Source: Legionellaceae bacterium
Lineage (GTDB): Bacteria > Pseudomonadota > Gammaproteobacteria > Legionellales > Legionellaceae
DNA: 64,000 bases
NCBI GenBank assembly: GCA_029210085.1
Contig: JARGPP010000015.1
Coordinates: 87,382 to 151,381 of the forward strand
Direction: 5' to 3'
Part shown: in pieces, positions 8,602 to 18,582 of the stretch
Layout: every line of letters starts with the position of its first letter
Numbering within the stretch: position 1 is the first letter of the stretch
Program-made: the position numbers and the translations under genes
Notes under the pieces: generated by a model
Database searches by the model: none
The model's input: the letters and a program-made list of their open reading frames with translations, nothing else
What the model was told of the DNA's origin: nothing

Positions 8602-11600
8602 TTAAACCAGTGTTTGAAGCAGCACTTCAATGGCTTTAATACGTGTTTCATTTGCGGCTGTCTCGCGTATGACTTTTAGGCGATTTGAACCATCTAATTG
8701 ATATTGCTTAGGTTCTGTTTGAATGAGTTTGATGAGTTTTGTTAAATCAATGTTGGGTGTTTCTGTAAATTCAATGCGTATATTGGGGTTAGATGCTGTG
8801 ATGCGTAATACGCCAAGGCTTGCTGAAAAGAGCTTGAGTTGTGTGAGTGCAAAGAGATTTTTAATTGGGGGTGGAAGTAAGCCAAAGCGGTCAATGAGTT
8901 CAACCTGAAGTTCACGTAAAGATTCTGTATTTTTTGCATGTGCGATACGTTTGTAGAGTGTTAAACGCGTATGGACATCTCCAACGTAATCATCCGGAAT
9001 GATGGCGCTGATGCCCAGTTCAATTTCAGGCCCAGGCGCACTTTTAACCGTTAGCTCAGGTATTTTTCCGGACTTTAAAGCAGTGACAGCTTCTTCAAGC
9101 ATTTCCATATATAAACTAAATCCAATGGCATGCATGTTACCGCTTTGCTCTTCTCCTAAGAGTTCGCCGGCACCTCGAATTTCCAAATCATGGGTTGCAA
9201 GTACAAAGCCTGCACCTAAGTCTTCGATAGAGGTGAAGACTTCTAATCGTTTTTTAGCATCAGGGGTTATGAGTGTATCTTTAGGGGTTAAAAGGTAGGC
9301 ATACGCTTGGTGGTGTGAGCGCCCAACACGTCCACGAAGCTGATGCAGTTGTGCCAGTCCAAAATGATCAGCTTTATCAATAAGAATGGTATTTGCTGTT
9401 GGAATATCAATGCCCGTTTCAATAATGGTAGTACAAACAAGCACATTGAAGCGATGATGATAAAACTCAGACATGACACGTTCAAGTTCGCGTTCATGCA
9501 TTTGCCCATGTGCAATGTGCACGCTGGCTTCAGGAACTAGTGCTTGCAACTCTTCTGCAATACGAGGAATAGTTTGTACGTTATTATGCAGAAAAAAGAC
9601 TTGGCCTCCACGTAAAATTTCGCGCAAAATGGCCTCACGCATGAGGGTGTTACTTTTTTCCTGCCAAAATGTTTTAATCGCGAGGCGTTTTGCAGGTGGC
9701 GTTGCAATGAGTGAAATATCACGAATGCCAGCCATGGCCATATTTAATGTTCGTGGAATAGGGGTTGCGGTCATCGATAGAATATCGACGTGCGTGCGTA
9801 AAGATTTAATTTTTTCTTTTTGTTTCACACCAAAACGATGCTCTTCATCAATAATCAGTAGGCCTAAGTCATCAAACTCAATGCCTTTTTGGAGCAGTTT
9901 ATGAGTTCCAATCACTAAATCGAGTCGACCTTGCTTTAATTTCTCAATGGTTGATGTGGCTTCTTTGGCGGTTTTAAAACGCGAAAGTAGTTCAAGCGTA
10001 ATCGGGAAATCAGAAAATCGGTCTCGAAAGGTTTCAAAGTGCTGACCTGCAAGTAAAGTGGTTGGCGCAAGCACACAAACTTGTTTACCACTTTGAATGG
10101 CGATAAATGCGGCACGCATAGCGACTTCTGTTTTTCCAAAGCCTACATCACCACAAATGAGGCGATCCATTGGGTTTTCGGACTGCATATCTTTCATAAT
10201 ATCTTGAATAGCACGTGTTTGATCGATGGTTTCCTCAAAAGGAAAGCCTTCGGTAAATAGATGATATTCTTTTTGATCGCATTGATGGGCGTGGCCTTTA
10301 TTGGCTGCACGTTTAGCATGAATTTCGAGTAATTCGACCGCAACATCATGAATTTTTTCAGCGGCTTTTGTTCGTTCTTTACGCCATTGCTCTGATCCTA
10401 AGCGATGAAGCGGTGCGTGATCGGAATCAGCTCCTGTATAACGGCTGAGCATGTGTAAAGCGGTGACTGGCACATAGATTTTATCGTCACTGGCATAATT
10501 TAAAATAATAAATTCACTCTGAATACCTTGGTTTTCGATAAGTTGTAGGCCAAGATAGCGTCCAACGCCAAACTCTAAATGTACAAGAGGTGCACCAATA
10601 CGCAGTTCGCTTAAATCTCGAATCATGGTGTTTGGATCAATGGAGCGTTTATCACGTGCGCGTTGTTGTGGCGTTGCTTGTTCGCCAAAGAGTTGTGACT
10701 CAACAATGATAGAGCATTTAGCTTGAGGCAGTTCAACCCCTTCAGTGAGGGGGCCAATCACAAGGTTCAGTGCGTCATTACTTAAAAGACACGCTGAAAA
10801 AGAGTCGTGTAAGGTTGGGTAAATCTGTTCAACTGCGAGTAAATCCAGTAATGCCTCTCGTCGTCCTGTACTTTCAACAATAAAAATAATACGATATGTC
10901 GTGTTATTTAGATAATCAATTAAGTGTTTGAGCGGTTTATCTGCTTTTCTTTGTATCGGAAGTTTAGGGCCTGGTTGTGTTTCAAAGTTTGTAGCATGAG
11001 CAAGACTTTTTTCGGGTGCTTGCTGTATACGAATGGGATTAAAGTGCTTTGCTTGTGTAAGCAGTGTGGTTGGGGTTAAAAAATTAATGTCGGGGGAAAG
11101 TGCAGGCCTTGTTGGGTCAAGTTTTCGTTCCTGATAACGTGTGTTTGCTTCTTCCCAAAATTGCTCAGCATGTATTTGGACAGATTCTACAAAACAGACT
11201 TGGGCTGCTTTAGGGAGGTAGTCAAAAAGTGTTGCTGTTTTTTCAAAAAATAACGGTAAATAATATTCAATTCCTTGTGGGAATTGGCCCTGACTGACGG
11301 CTTCATATAAAGGACAAAGGCTTGGGTTTCCTGAAAATTTTTCACGAAAAGTACGACGAAATAGAGCAATACTTGTGTCATCAAGTGGGCACTCTCGTGC
11401 TGGAAGAATGCGAATTTCATCTAATTTTTTAACGGTTCGTTGTGTTTCGGGATTAAAGACACGAATACTTTCAACAGTGTCATCAAAGCGTTCAATACGA
11501 AAAGGCGTACGACTTCCCATAGGAAATAAGTCTAACAAGCCACCACGAACAGAAAATTCACCGTGTTCTAATACATTGTTAACAGAGCGGTATCCTGCAT

Positions 11601-12051
11601 TAATGAGATGGTTACGGAAAGGTTCAAGATGAAACGTTTGATTGGTTTTTAAAACCAGAGCATGTTGGCTTAAAAAAGTGGGGGGACATAAGTAGTGCAT
11701 GAGCGTGCTTGCAGCCGCGATTAAAATAATCGGTTCGCCTTGTTGTAATTGGTTTAAGGCGTAAAGTCGGTCTGAAATAATATCTTGATGAGGTGAAAAT
11801 TGATCATAAGGGAGCGTTTCCCAGTCAGGGAAAAGGGTTATATTAGGGGTGTTTTGAGTGGTATGTAATAAAAAACGAAGGTTATCACGCAAGGTGATGG
11901 CTGAGAGGTGATTAGGCGCCACAATGAGATTGGCCGCGCTTGGTTTACACCACTCAGCAAGAGCAATTGATAAACTTGAGCCATGGAGTTGTCCCCAACG
12001 TGTTTTGCTTGAGGTGTTGGGATTAATGATAGAAAAGAGCTCAGATGTCAT
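8602..12051 (-). CDS. mfd: Transcription-repair coupling factor Mfd
   Basis: 1149 residues, full family length. Mfd is an ATP-driven translocase that removes RNA polymerase stalled at DNA lesions and recruits UvrA. In order: UvrB-homology region at the N-terminus (DWETLPYDQFSPHQDI), RNA-polymerase-interacting domain in the middle (EFGVGRYLGL), then the RecG-like motor with Walker A GDVGFGKTE, DEEH box, SMTATPIPRTL and the QLRGRVGRS motif VI, and a C-terminal TRCF domain. The gene stands alone on the minus strand, with family A genes on both sides. Confidence 0.98.
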   Translation of the reverse strand: MTSELFSIINPNTSSKTRWGQLHGSSLSIALAEWCKPSAANLIVAPNHLSAITLRDNLRFLLHTTQNTPNITLFPDWETLPYDQFSPHQDIISDRLYALNQLQQGEPIILIAAASTLMHYLCPPTFLSQHALVLKTNQTFHLEPFRNHLINAGYRSVNNVLEHGEFSVRGGLLDLFPMGSRTPFRIERFDDTVESIRVFNPETQRTVKKLDEIRILPARECPLDDTSIALFRRTFREKFSGNPSLCPLYEAVSQGQFPQGIEYYLPLFFEKTATLFDYLPKAAQVCFVESVQIHAEQFWEEANTRYQERKLDPTRPALSPDINFLTPTTLLTQAKHFNPIRIQQAPEKSLAHATNFETQPGPKLPIQRKADKPLKHLIDYLNNTTYRIIFIVESTGRREALLDLLAVEQIYPTLHDSFSACLLSNDALNLVIGPLTEGVELPQAKCSIIVESQLFGEQATPQQRARDKRSIDPNTMIRDLSELRIGAPLVHLEFGVGRYLGLQLIENQGIQSEFIILNYASDDKIYVPVTALHMLSRYTGADSDHAPLHRLGSEQWRKERTKAAEKIHDVAVELLEIHAKRAANKGHAHQCDQKEYHLFTEGFPFEETIDQTRAIQDIMKDMQSENPMDRLICGDVGFGKTEVAMRAAFIAIQSGKQVCVLAPTTLLAGQHFETFRDRFSDFPITLELLSRFKTAKEATSTIEKLKQGRLDLVIGTHKLLQKGIEFDDLGLLIIDEEHRFGVKQKEKIKSLRTHVDILSMTATPIPRTLNMAMAGIRDISLIATPPAKRLAIKTFWQEKSNTLMREAILREILRGGQVFFLHNNVQTIPRIAEELQALVPEASVHIAHGQMHERELERVMSEFYHHRFNVLVCTTIIETGIDIPTANTILIDKADHFGLAQLHQLRGRVGRSHHQAYAYLLTPKDTLITPDAKKRLEVFTSIEDLGAGFVLATHDLEIRGAGELLGEEQSGNMHAIGFSLYMEMLEEAVTALKSGKIPELTVKSAPGPEIELGISAIIPDDYVGDVHTRLTLYKRIAHAKNTESLRELQVELIDRFGLLPPPIKNLFALTQLKLFSASLGVLRITASNPNIRIEFTETPNIDLTKLIKLIQTEPKQYQLDGSNRLKVIRETAANETRIKAIEVLLQTLV

Positions 12052-12220
12052 TGTATGTTTAGAACTTGAATATAAGAAAGTGTGGATTATACAGGATTAG
12101 AATTGTTTGTTGCATCTCTATAATTGACTCTTAATAGGCCTTAGTGATTATATTTAGTTCATTTATGATGAAAGGTATGTTATCATCGTGCTCTAGTTTT
12201 TCATTTTTTTGAGGTATTTA

Positions 12221-13609
12221 ATGTTTAGCCAGCCTAAGTTCAATGGTTCTTTTAAAAGTCCCATCGCCGGTTTTGATGCTTCTCGTTTTGATGCTGCGGC
12301 GCGGTCAAAACCCCAGCTTTCTATTGATGCACTTTCGTCTATATCTTCTCATGCTTCTAGCATAGTTAAAAATAAGCCTACATTAGATGAAGCAGAGCTA
12401 CGTAAGTTAGTGGCAGAGACGCGTATTTTACAGGCTGGTGATGACCGCGTGCATGAAGTTAATAGAGAAATATCTACCTCACCCGAGACTTTAACTCGGT
12501 CCATTTTTTCGAGTTTACTTTTTCAAAACTTACCCGGCAAGCTGCCTTCTTCGGACAATCAGGACATTGCTGATGTTATGGAACCATTGTTAGAAGAAAC
12601 GTGTTCTGATAATGAGCGAGAAGATAGTGTCGAAGACGTATCTATTGTAGGTAATATAGCATTTGATGGTAAAGCTGGGAGCAACCAGCCCATCCCTTTA
12701 GAAGAAGTACCCCCTCAAAAAAAATTAAGAAAGAGCGTTTTTGCAGAAATATTGTCTACCGTTGCTACGGTACAATCTTATGCAAAAGAAGAAAGAGCCT
12801 CAGGTGGACTTGAAGAAGTATTTCCCGAAGAATCTGTTGTTGAACAAGTTGTGGTAGAGCGTCCTGAAGAAAAGTCGGTTGAGACAGAGAGCATCGAAGC
12901 GGATTTGAGCCAAGAGCAGTTTGCTATGCCTTCTGCTACTCTTTTTATTCGAGATATTGATATCACTCAATTGAGTCAGTTTGCCAGGCCGATTGATGCG
13001 TGTCTTACAGAAGAAGGAGATAATCCTTTAAATACCTATTTGAGTTCCCTCAAACATTTAAAATATTATGCGGTATCTCCTGTGGAAAGTGATTTCATAG
13101 ATAAGGCCATCGATGAGTTTGAAGTGCTTGCAAAGCAGACACAGATAATAGCCAATACTTTGATGCAAGCTCAAGATAAAAAAGTGAGCCTTAAACTCAT
13201 ACAAGCGAACTTAAAGATTTTTGCTGAGCATTTAAATTTAATTGATACGTTTAATCTTGAAGGGCAAAATAAGGCTTACTCAGGAGAACCTTTAAAAAGA
13301 GGAGTGTTGGGTGGTTTAGTGTATCATTTGGCCTGTTTTTTTAGGGCTGTTTTTAATGTGGTGAGTTATGTTCTGACTTTAGGGCAGCTATCAAGCAGAA
13401 ATTTGCTATCAGAAAAAATGGGATTTGGACGTTTCTTTATTCAAAAGCCAATGGCAGAAGCTGAGAAAGAAGATGTACGCATGCAGGTAATATCTCTTGA
13501 AGTGTTACTTGAAACAGTTAAAACCACTGAGGATGTAATTAATCGCCTATTAGAAGAGCAAATGCCGTCAGATAATGATAAAGAGAGCACAATTGAGCTT
13601 GGCTTTTAG
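12221..13609 (+). CDS. Unknown protein with acidic middle (family A, member 4)
   Basis: 462 residues, not recognised. GAGG at 12211-12214 favours the ATG at 12221 over an upstream TTG. The N-terminal 120 residues are Ser/Ala/Lys-rich and do not clearly show the family module. Residues about 120-240 are acidic and low in complexity. The C-terminal third matches the relatives: helices, a hydrophobic segment (about 361-388), then Gly-Phe-Gly-Arg-Phe-Phe-Ile-Gln-Lys-Pro (about 401-411) and a terminal helix. A strong terminator follows, so it is probably transcribed alone. Confidence 0.8.
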   Translation: MFSQPKFNGSFKSPIAGFDASRFDAAARSKPQLSIDALSSISSHASSIVKNKPTLDEAELRKLVAETRILQAGDDRVHEVNREISTSPETLTRSIFSSLLFQNLPGKLPSSDNQDIADVMEPLLEETCSDNEREDSVEDVSIVGNIAFDGKAGSNQPIPLEEVPPQKKLRKSVFAEILSTVATVQSYAKEERASGGLEEVFPEESVVEQVVVERPEEKSVETESIEADLSQEQFAMPSATLFIRDIDITQLSQFARPIDACLTEEGDNPLNTYLSSLKHLKYYAVSPVESDFIDKAIDEFEVLAKQTQIIANTLMQAQDKKVSLKLIQANLKIFAEHLNLIDTFNLEGQNKAYSGEPLKRGVLGGLVYHLACFFRAVFNVVSYVLTLGQLSSRNLLSEKMGFGRFFIQKPMAEAEKEDVRMQVISLEVLLETVKTTEDVINRLLEEQMPSDNDKESTIELGF

Positions 13610-13622
13610 TTGGCTTTAATAA

Positions 13623-13665
13623 AATACAAAAAAGTCATTTTTTGAATTAAATGACTTTTTGTATT
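13623..13665. terminator. AT-rich hairpin terminator between two family A genes
   Basis: AATACAAAAAAGTCATTT is followed after a short loop by AAATGACTTTTTGTATT, a near-perfect stem of about 17 bp. T runs lie in the arms on both strands. It starts 13 bases after the preceding stop codon. Confidence 0.7.
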
Positions 13666-13708
13666 ATCTTTATAAGTAAGACTGAGAGAACGAGTTAAGA
13701 AGATATCT

Positions 13709-14803
13709 ATGCCATTTTTAACACAGCCTGAAGCAATCGATTTTTTGGCTCAATCTGAGGGATTACTTCAAGAGCTAGATACAGCTGTTCATGGTGTGAA
13801 TGGTGTTTTACCTAGTGCTGATCGTGCGAATTTGGATGATAATCGCACGATTTTACACCGGCAATTAACACGCACAGTGCTATTGGCACTACAAGCCATT
13901 GCAACAAACACATCTTTTAAGCCTGCTTTGCTGAAATCCTCTGAAAATTCAGGTATAAAAAAAGATGCGTTTTGTCATGGGTGTTTTGGAGTAACACCGG
14001 ATGCTCATCAATGTTTAGCCGTGATTTTTGAAAATAAAGCGAATCATGATTATTGGGCTGTATTAAAACGTCTTGGGAATGACTTTTTAACGTCAGAAAA
14101 TGCGAGAGTTTTGAATCAATTATACGATAACATTTCAAAAAAAATTCCTGAGTCAAGCCTCTCACCTGTGTTGCTCGATGAGTTAATAGCGACGGTATCT
14201 GATACCAATAACTGGCAGCAGTATGGACAAGCGATGCAAGAACTAGCACATTACACAGCCTCTCCCGTTGTTCAAGAAGAGATGCTAGCAGACTTCAATC
14301 AATTTAAAGAGTTACAGGGAGAGATGGCAGCATGCCTCAATGATATCAAAAATATGCATATTCAGGGCCAGATAGATACAGTAAGAGCTAGAAAGCAGAT
14401 TGCAACATTAGGTCAAAAAATTGATGATGTTGTGTTGTATTTTAATAAAAGAAATATCTATGTTCTTGAAGGGCAAGGTAATTCAAAAGAAGCCCAACTG
14501 CTAGAAAAAAAACCGCTATGGGATCGAATTTGTTATCATTTAGTGCAATTTTTTCGATTTGCTTTTATGCTATTGAGTTTTGGTTTGATAAAAAATGATA
14601 ATCCATTGGCTAAAAAAGCAGGATATGGCACTTTTTTTCTGTATAAACCCCAAACTCGAATTGAGGAAAAAGATATAATTAATCAAAAATATTCAATAAG
14701 AATGCTGAGTGATAAACTGTCAGATGTTAAAGACCGCCTAAAAGATTTGGTCAAAGAAGTTGATGAGTTGGATGCTTCGCTAAAAAGAAATTCTGGCATA
14801 TAA
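13709..14803 (+). CDS. Unknown helical protein (family A, member 5)
   Basis: 364 residues, unknown function. The ATG has an AAGAAG-type ribosome site a few bases upstream. The N-terminal part is helical with no clear copy of the repeat module. The C-terminal region aligns by eye with member 4 and the others: an EGQxN stretch, a hydrophobic segment (about residues 272-294, rich in Phe and Leu), Asp-Asn-Pro-Leu-Ala-Lys-Lys as in member 2, then Gly-Thr-Phe-Phe-Leu-Tyr-Lys-Pro (about 307-314) and a charged terminal helix. No signal peptide. Confidence 0.8.
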   Translation: MPFLTQPEAIDFLAQSEGLLQELDTAVHGVNGVLPSADRANLDDNRTILHRQLTRTVLLALQAIATNTSFKPALLKSSENSGIKKDAFCHGCFGVTPDAHQCLAVIFENKANHDYWAVLKRLGNDFLTSENARVLNQLYDNISKKIPESSLSPVLLDELIATVSDTNNWQQYGQAMQELAHYTASPVVQEEMLADFNQFKELQGEMAACLNDIKNMHIQGQIDTVRARKQIATLGQKIDDVVLYFNKRNIYVLEGQGNSKEAQLLEKKPLWDRICYHLVQFFRFAFMLLSFGLIKNDNPLAKKAGYGTFFLYKPQTRIEEKDIINQKYSIRMLSDKLSDVKDRLKDLVKEVDELDASLKRNSGI

Positions 14804-14830
14804 AAAGCCCCGAAAGTTTTTTTGTGGAAA

Positions 14831-15020
14831 TAGGGATTGTTGACATTTGCTCCTCCGGGTTACTTGGCGACTTGTTCGAGCCATCTACTTAAGAACAAAT
14901 ATCAATATATCAATCATACCATCAGCATTTAAATCCTCAATTCAATTTATTTAAACCATATACTAAATTCTGTCATTGCGAGTCGCTAGGCGTCGGGGGA
15001 TTAATTGCAAACACGCCCTA
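14831..15020. mobile_element. MITE-like element, copy 2
   Basis: The left end (TAGGGATTGTTGACATTTGC) and the right end read inverted (TAGGGCGTGTTTGCAATTAA) resemble each other and the ends of the element at 8384-8578. The length is 190 bp against 195 bp, and TA flanks both sides. The inside is AT-rich and unrelated to copy 1. It sits in the 368-bp non-coding gap between the last family A gene and aconitase. Confidence 0.5.
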
Positions 15021-15144
15021 ATAGCAAAATAAATCCTAAATGGCTCAATCTTTTTGATGACTTGCTTTAATTGGACAATAAGATTGCCACGCATAACGGT
15101 TCGCAATAAGAGACTTTGAATGACCCGAACAAATCGTCGGGTCA
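14972..15144. repeat. REP-like inverted pieces and a hairpin downstream of aconitase
   Basis: TCATTGCGAGTCGC (from 14973) and, inverted, the stretch at 15081-15112 (AGATTGCC ... TTCGCAATAAG) have the form of the common 'CATTGCGAG ... GCAATCT' palindromic repeats seen in many bacterial genomes. The forward arm overlaps the right part of the MITE-like element. At 15121-15144 TGACCCGA and TCGGGTCA form a perfect 8-bp stem 28 bases past the aconitase stop; it could end transcription of that gene but lacks a T run. Nothing else is seen in this gap. Confidence 0.4.
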
Positions 15145-15171
15145 CACAGGGAGAAAGATAGCTTTGCAGCT

Positions 15172-17844
15172 TTAACTTAAGTTTCTGAGTACGTACTGCA
15201 AAATACCTCCGTTCTTGTAGTAATTTAGTTCGTTCTCTGTGTCAATACGACACAAAAGTTTAATCGCGACGGTTGAGCCATCTTCTCGCATGATTTCAGC
15301 ATCAAGCGTTGATTTTGCTTTTAGGTTATCATCGAGTTGGATACTCACACGTTCTTTTCCTGTTAGGCTGAGTGTTTTTCGCGTTGTACCTGCCTCAAAT
15401 TGTAAGGGTAAAACGCCCATGCCAATTAAGTTTGAGCGATGAATGCGTTCAAAGCTCTCAGTAATAACTGCTTTAACACCTAAAAGCAATGTGCCTTTAG
15501 CAGCCCAGTCACGTGATGAGCCTGTACCGTATTCTTTTCCAGCAATAATCACCAGGTCATTTTGTGTTGCTTGATAACGCATGGCTGCGTCATAAATAGG
15601 CAGCACTTCATCTGTTGGTAAGTAATGCGTAACTCCCCCTTCAATGGTAGGTGTCATTTCGTTACGGATACGGATATTCGCAAAAGTACCCCGCATCATG
15701 ACTTCATGATTACCCCGTCTGGAACCATAAGAGTTAAAGTCTTTAGATTCAACCCCTTTATCAGTTAAATAGTGTCCAGCAGGAGAATCAGGCTTAATCG
15801 CACCAGCAGGTGAGATGTGGTCAGTGGTAATGGAGTCACCCAGCAAAGCCAATACATAGGCGTTTTGAACCGATTTGATGGGTGAAGGTGTTGCTTTTAA
15901 GCCCTCAAAAAATGGAGGGTGTTGAATATAGGTTGAATCAGTATTCCAAGCATAGGTTGTGCTTTCATTGGTTTGAATCGCTTGCCAATCAGCATCTCCT
16001 TTGAAAACATCAGCATACTCTTTGCGGAACATGGCATCGGTAACTTTAGCGACTTCAGCTGCAATTTCAGCGCTTGTTGGCCAAATATCTTTTAGGAAGA
16101 CATCTTGTCCATTTTGATCTTGCCCCAAAGGTTCAGTACTTAAATCAATTTGTGTGGTTCCGGTTAATGCATAAGCGACAACCAGAGGTGGCGAAGCAAG
16201 CCAGTTCGCTCGAACTTGTGGATGCACTCGGCCTTCAAAGTTTCGGTTACCCGAAAGCACAGAGCACACGACTAAATCGTTATCTGTGATACTTTTTGAA
16301 ATAGGGTCTGGAAGTGGTCCTGAGTTTCCAATACAGGTTGTACAGCCGTAGCCAACAACATTAAAGCCGAGATTGTCTAAGTGCTGTTGTAAACCGGCAT
16401 GTTCTAAGTAATCGGTCACTACTTTTGATCCAGGTGCTAGCGAAGATTTAACCCAGGGCTTACGTGTTAAACCTTTTTCAAGGGCTTTTTTTGCAACGAG
16501 GCCTGCTGCCATAAGTACACTTGGGTTAGACGTGTTCGTGCAACTTGTGATAGCTGCAATAACGACATCTCCGTGATGTAATTCATAAGACTCATCACCC
16601 GCTTTAAAGCCAGTATTTTTTTCAGTCGTTTTGCCTGACTCATCAAGAAAAGTATCAAATGTTTTGGGCAGTGTCGTTAAAGTCACTTTGTCTTGTGGAC
16701 GTTTAGGGCCTGCAAGAGAAGGTTCGACAGTTTCTAGATTGAGTTCGAGTGAATCTGTAAACAAGGGGTCAGGGTTATTTTTGTCGTACCAGAGTCCTTG
16801 TGCTTTTGCGTAGGCTTCGGTTAGTGCAACAGTTTGTTCGTCGCGTCCAGTGAGCTTGAGATAGTGAATGGTTTCTTCATCAACAGGGAAAAATCCACAG
16901 GTGGCGCCATATTCGGGTGCCATATTTGAAATAGTTGCACGATCGGCGAGTGGAAGACCTGCGAGCCCTGGCCCATAAAACTCCACAAATTTTCCAACAA
17001 CGCCCTGTTGGCGAAGCATTTGCGTGACGGTCAGCACTAAATCAGTTGCTGTGATGCCTTCTTTGAGTTCACCGATGAGTTTAAAGCCGATGACCTCAGG
17101 AATCAGCATAGAAATAGGCTGCCCAAGCATTGCGGCTTCTGCTTCAATGCCACCTACACCCCAACCAAGTACACCAAGTCCATTAATCATGGTGGTGTGT
17201 GAGTCTGTACCGACCAGTGTATCTGGGTAAGCATAAGTTTTACCATCGCACTCAGCATGCCAAACGGTTTTGGCAAGGTACTCTAAGTTTACTTGGTGAC
17301 AAATACCTGTTCCAGGGGGTACGACGCGAAAGTTAGAGAAAGCTTTTTGACCCCAACGTAAAAACTCATATCGCTCTTTGTTACGCTCCATTTCTTTATG
17401 TGTGTTTACTGCAAGTGCATTGGGATTTGCGAACTGATCAACCATAACTGAGTGATCAATCACTAAGTCAACGGGTGAAAGGGGGGATATTTTTTCAGCA
17501 TTTTTCCCCATGACTTTGAGTGCATCACGCATAGCTGCCAAGTCAACCACAGCAGGAACACCGGTAAAGTCCTGCATTAAAACGCGAGCAGGTCGGTAGG
17601 CAATTTCATGGTTTGACGTTCTATTTTTTAACCAGTCAGCAAGTGCTTGAATGTCTTGTGTGGTGACAGTATCACCATCTTCAAAGCGCAATAAGTTTTC
17701 AAATAAGACTTTCAATGAATAAGGTAGGCGCGAGATATTTTCAAAATGATTTTTTTCAGCTGTTTTCAGGCTGTAGTAATGGTAGGTTTTGTGATTTACA
17801 TCTAATGTAGATTGTGTGCCGAGGGTGTCTTGACCGACTTTCAT
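15172..17844 (-). CDS. acnA: Aconitate hydratase A
   Basis: 890 residues from the ATG at 17844, chosen because AAGGAG lies just upstream; the open frame extends further but without a ribosome site. The enzyme isomerises citrate to isocitrate in the TCA cycle using a 4Fe-4S cluster. Cluster cysteines are visible in Ser-Cys-Thr-Asn-Thr-Ser and Gly-Cys-Thr-Thr-Cys-Ile-Gly-Asn. The AcnA/IRP-type signatures [21 protein letters not shown] (condensed), [21 protein letters not shown] motif and [16 protein letters not shown] are present. No TCA-cycle neighbour is adjacent. Confidence 0.97.
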   Translation of the reverse strand: MKVGQDTLGTQSTLDVNHKTYHYYSLKTAEKNHFENISRLPYSLKVLFENLLRFEDGDTVTTQDIQALADWLKNRTSNHEIAYRPARVLMQDFTGVPAVVDLAAMRDALKVMGKNAEKISPLSPVDLVIDHSVMVDQFANPNALAVNTHKEMERNKERYEFLRWGQKAFSNFRVVPPGTGICHQVNLEYLAKTVWHAECDGKTYAYPDTLVGTDSHTTMINGLGVLGWGVGGIEAEAAMLGQPISMLIPEVIGFKLIGELKEGITATDLVLTVTQMLRQQGVVGKFVEFYGPGLAGLPLADRATISNMAPEYGATCGFFPVDEETIHYLKLTGRDEQTVALTEAYAKAQGLWYDKNNPDPLFTDSLELNLETVEPSLAGPKRPQDKVTLTTLPKTFDTFLDESGKTTEKNTGFKAGDESYELHHGDVVIAAITSCTNTSNPSVLMAAGLVAKKALEKGLTRKPWVKSSLAPGSKVVTDYLEHAGLQQHLDNLGFNVVGYGCTTCIGNSGPLPDPISKSITDNDLVVCSVLSGNRNFEGRVHPQVRANWLASPPLVVAYALTGTTQIDLSTEPLGQDQNGQDVFLKDIWPTSAEIAAEVAKVTDAMFRKEYADVFKGDADWQAIQTNESTTYAWNTDSTYIQHPPFFEGLKATPSPIKSVQNAYVLALLGDSITTDHISPAGAIKPDSPAGHYLTDKGVESKDFNSYGSRRGNHEVMMRGTFANIRIRNEMTPTIEGGVTHYLPTDEVLPIYDAAMRYQATQNDLVIIAGKEYGTGSSRDWAAKGTLLLGVKAVITESFERIHRSNLIGMGVLPLQFEAGTTRKTLSLTGKERVSIQLDDNLKAKSTLDAEIMREDGSTVAIKLLCRIDTENELNYYKNGGILQYVLRNLS

Positions 17845-18009
17845 ACAAGCGCTCCTTTGATTTGAAAAGACCATAATAAAGCAAAATGAAAGGAGTTGCA
17901 TGTGGTTCAAGCAACAGTATTTAAATTTGAATAGTATTTTTGTCAGTAAATAAACGCGTTTATACAGGCGTGATATAGGGCATGGCCAAAAGTGAAATGC
18001 CTGACCGTT

Positions 18010-18582
18010 TTAATTGAGCCAAAAAGCGGTGGCTATGCCTGCGAGTAAGCCAAAAAGATGACCTTCCCAAGAGACGCTTTTTTTACTAGGAAATATTCCA
18101 AAAAAGATACCTGCAAAATAATATAAGCTCACGATTCCTAGCAAAATAGCAGTTGCACTGCCTTCTTGATAAATATCGACAATCAGTAGTCCCCAGTAAC
18201 CGGTGATGACGCCACTGGCACCGACGTGGCGTCCTGTTTTTGCAAAAAGCCAAACCAATGTACCGCTTAACAGTGTGATACTTAAGGTTGCGAGTGCAAA
18301 ATAAAGTTGGCCGTTTACTAAAATAAAAGCACTTAAAACCAGTAATGGGATGGTATTGAAAAATAAATGGTTAAAATTGGCATGTAAGAAAGGGGCACAT
18401 AAGATACCGGGTAGGCCATATATTTTTCTAGGCACAATGCCGAGTATGAGCAAAAGGCCACCGAGTATTTTATTGAGAAAAAAAACACCCCACAAAACAA
18501 CAACTACCCAGCCAAGTGTTTGTAAATTTGTTTGGATTTGATCGGTAATAAATAAAACACTATCAAAAAAAGGGTTAGTCAT
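18010..18582 (-). CDS. Rhomboid-family intramembrane serine protease
   Basis: 190 residues with about six hydrophobic segments. The catalytic dyad is visible: Ser in Gly-Ala-Ser-Gly-Val and His in Glu-Gly-His-Leu-Phe-Gly. An upstream His-Ala-Asn-Phe-Asn-His-Leu-Phe-Phe-Asn motif is also conserved in rhomboids. These enzymes cleave transmembrane substrates inside the inner membrane; the substrate here is unknown. The start overlaps the end of xseA by 8 bp (ATGACTAA), implying translational coupling. Confidence 0.88.
   Translation of the reverse strand: MTNPFFDSVLFITDQIQTNLQTLGWVVVVLWGVFFLNKILGGLLLILGIVPRKIYGLPGILCAPFLHANFNHLFFNTIPLLVLSAFILVNGQLYFALATLSITLLSGTLVWLFAKTGRHVGASGVITGYWGLLIVDIYQEGSATAILLGIVSLYYFAGIFFGIFPSKKSVSWEGHLFGLLAGIATAFWLN

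Noticed and set aside
9473..9904. 143-codon open frame on the plus strand
   Set aside because: It lies antisense within mfd, has no ribosome site, and its composition reflects the complementary codons of a well-conserved gene.
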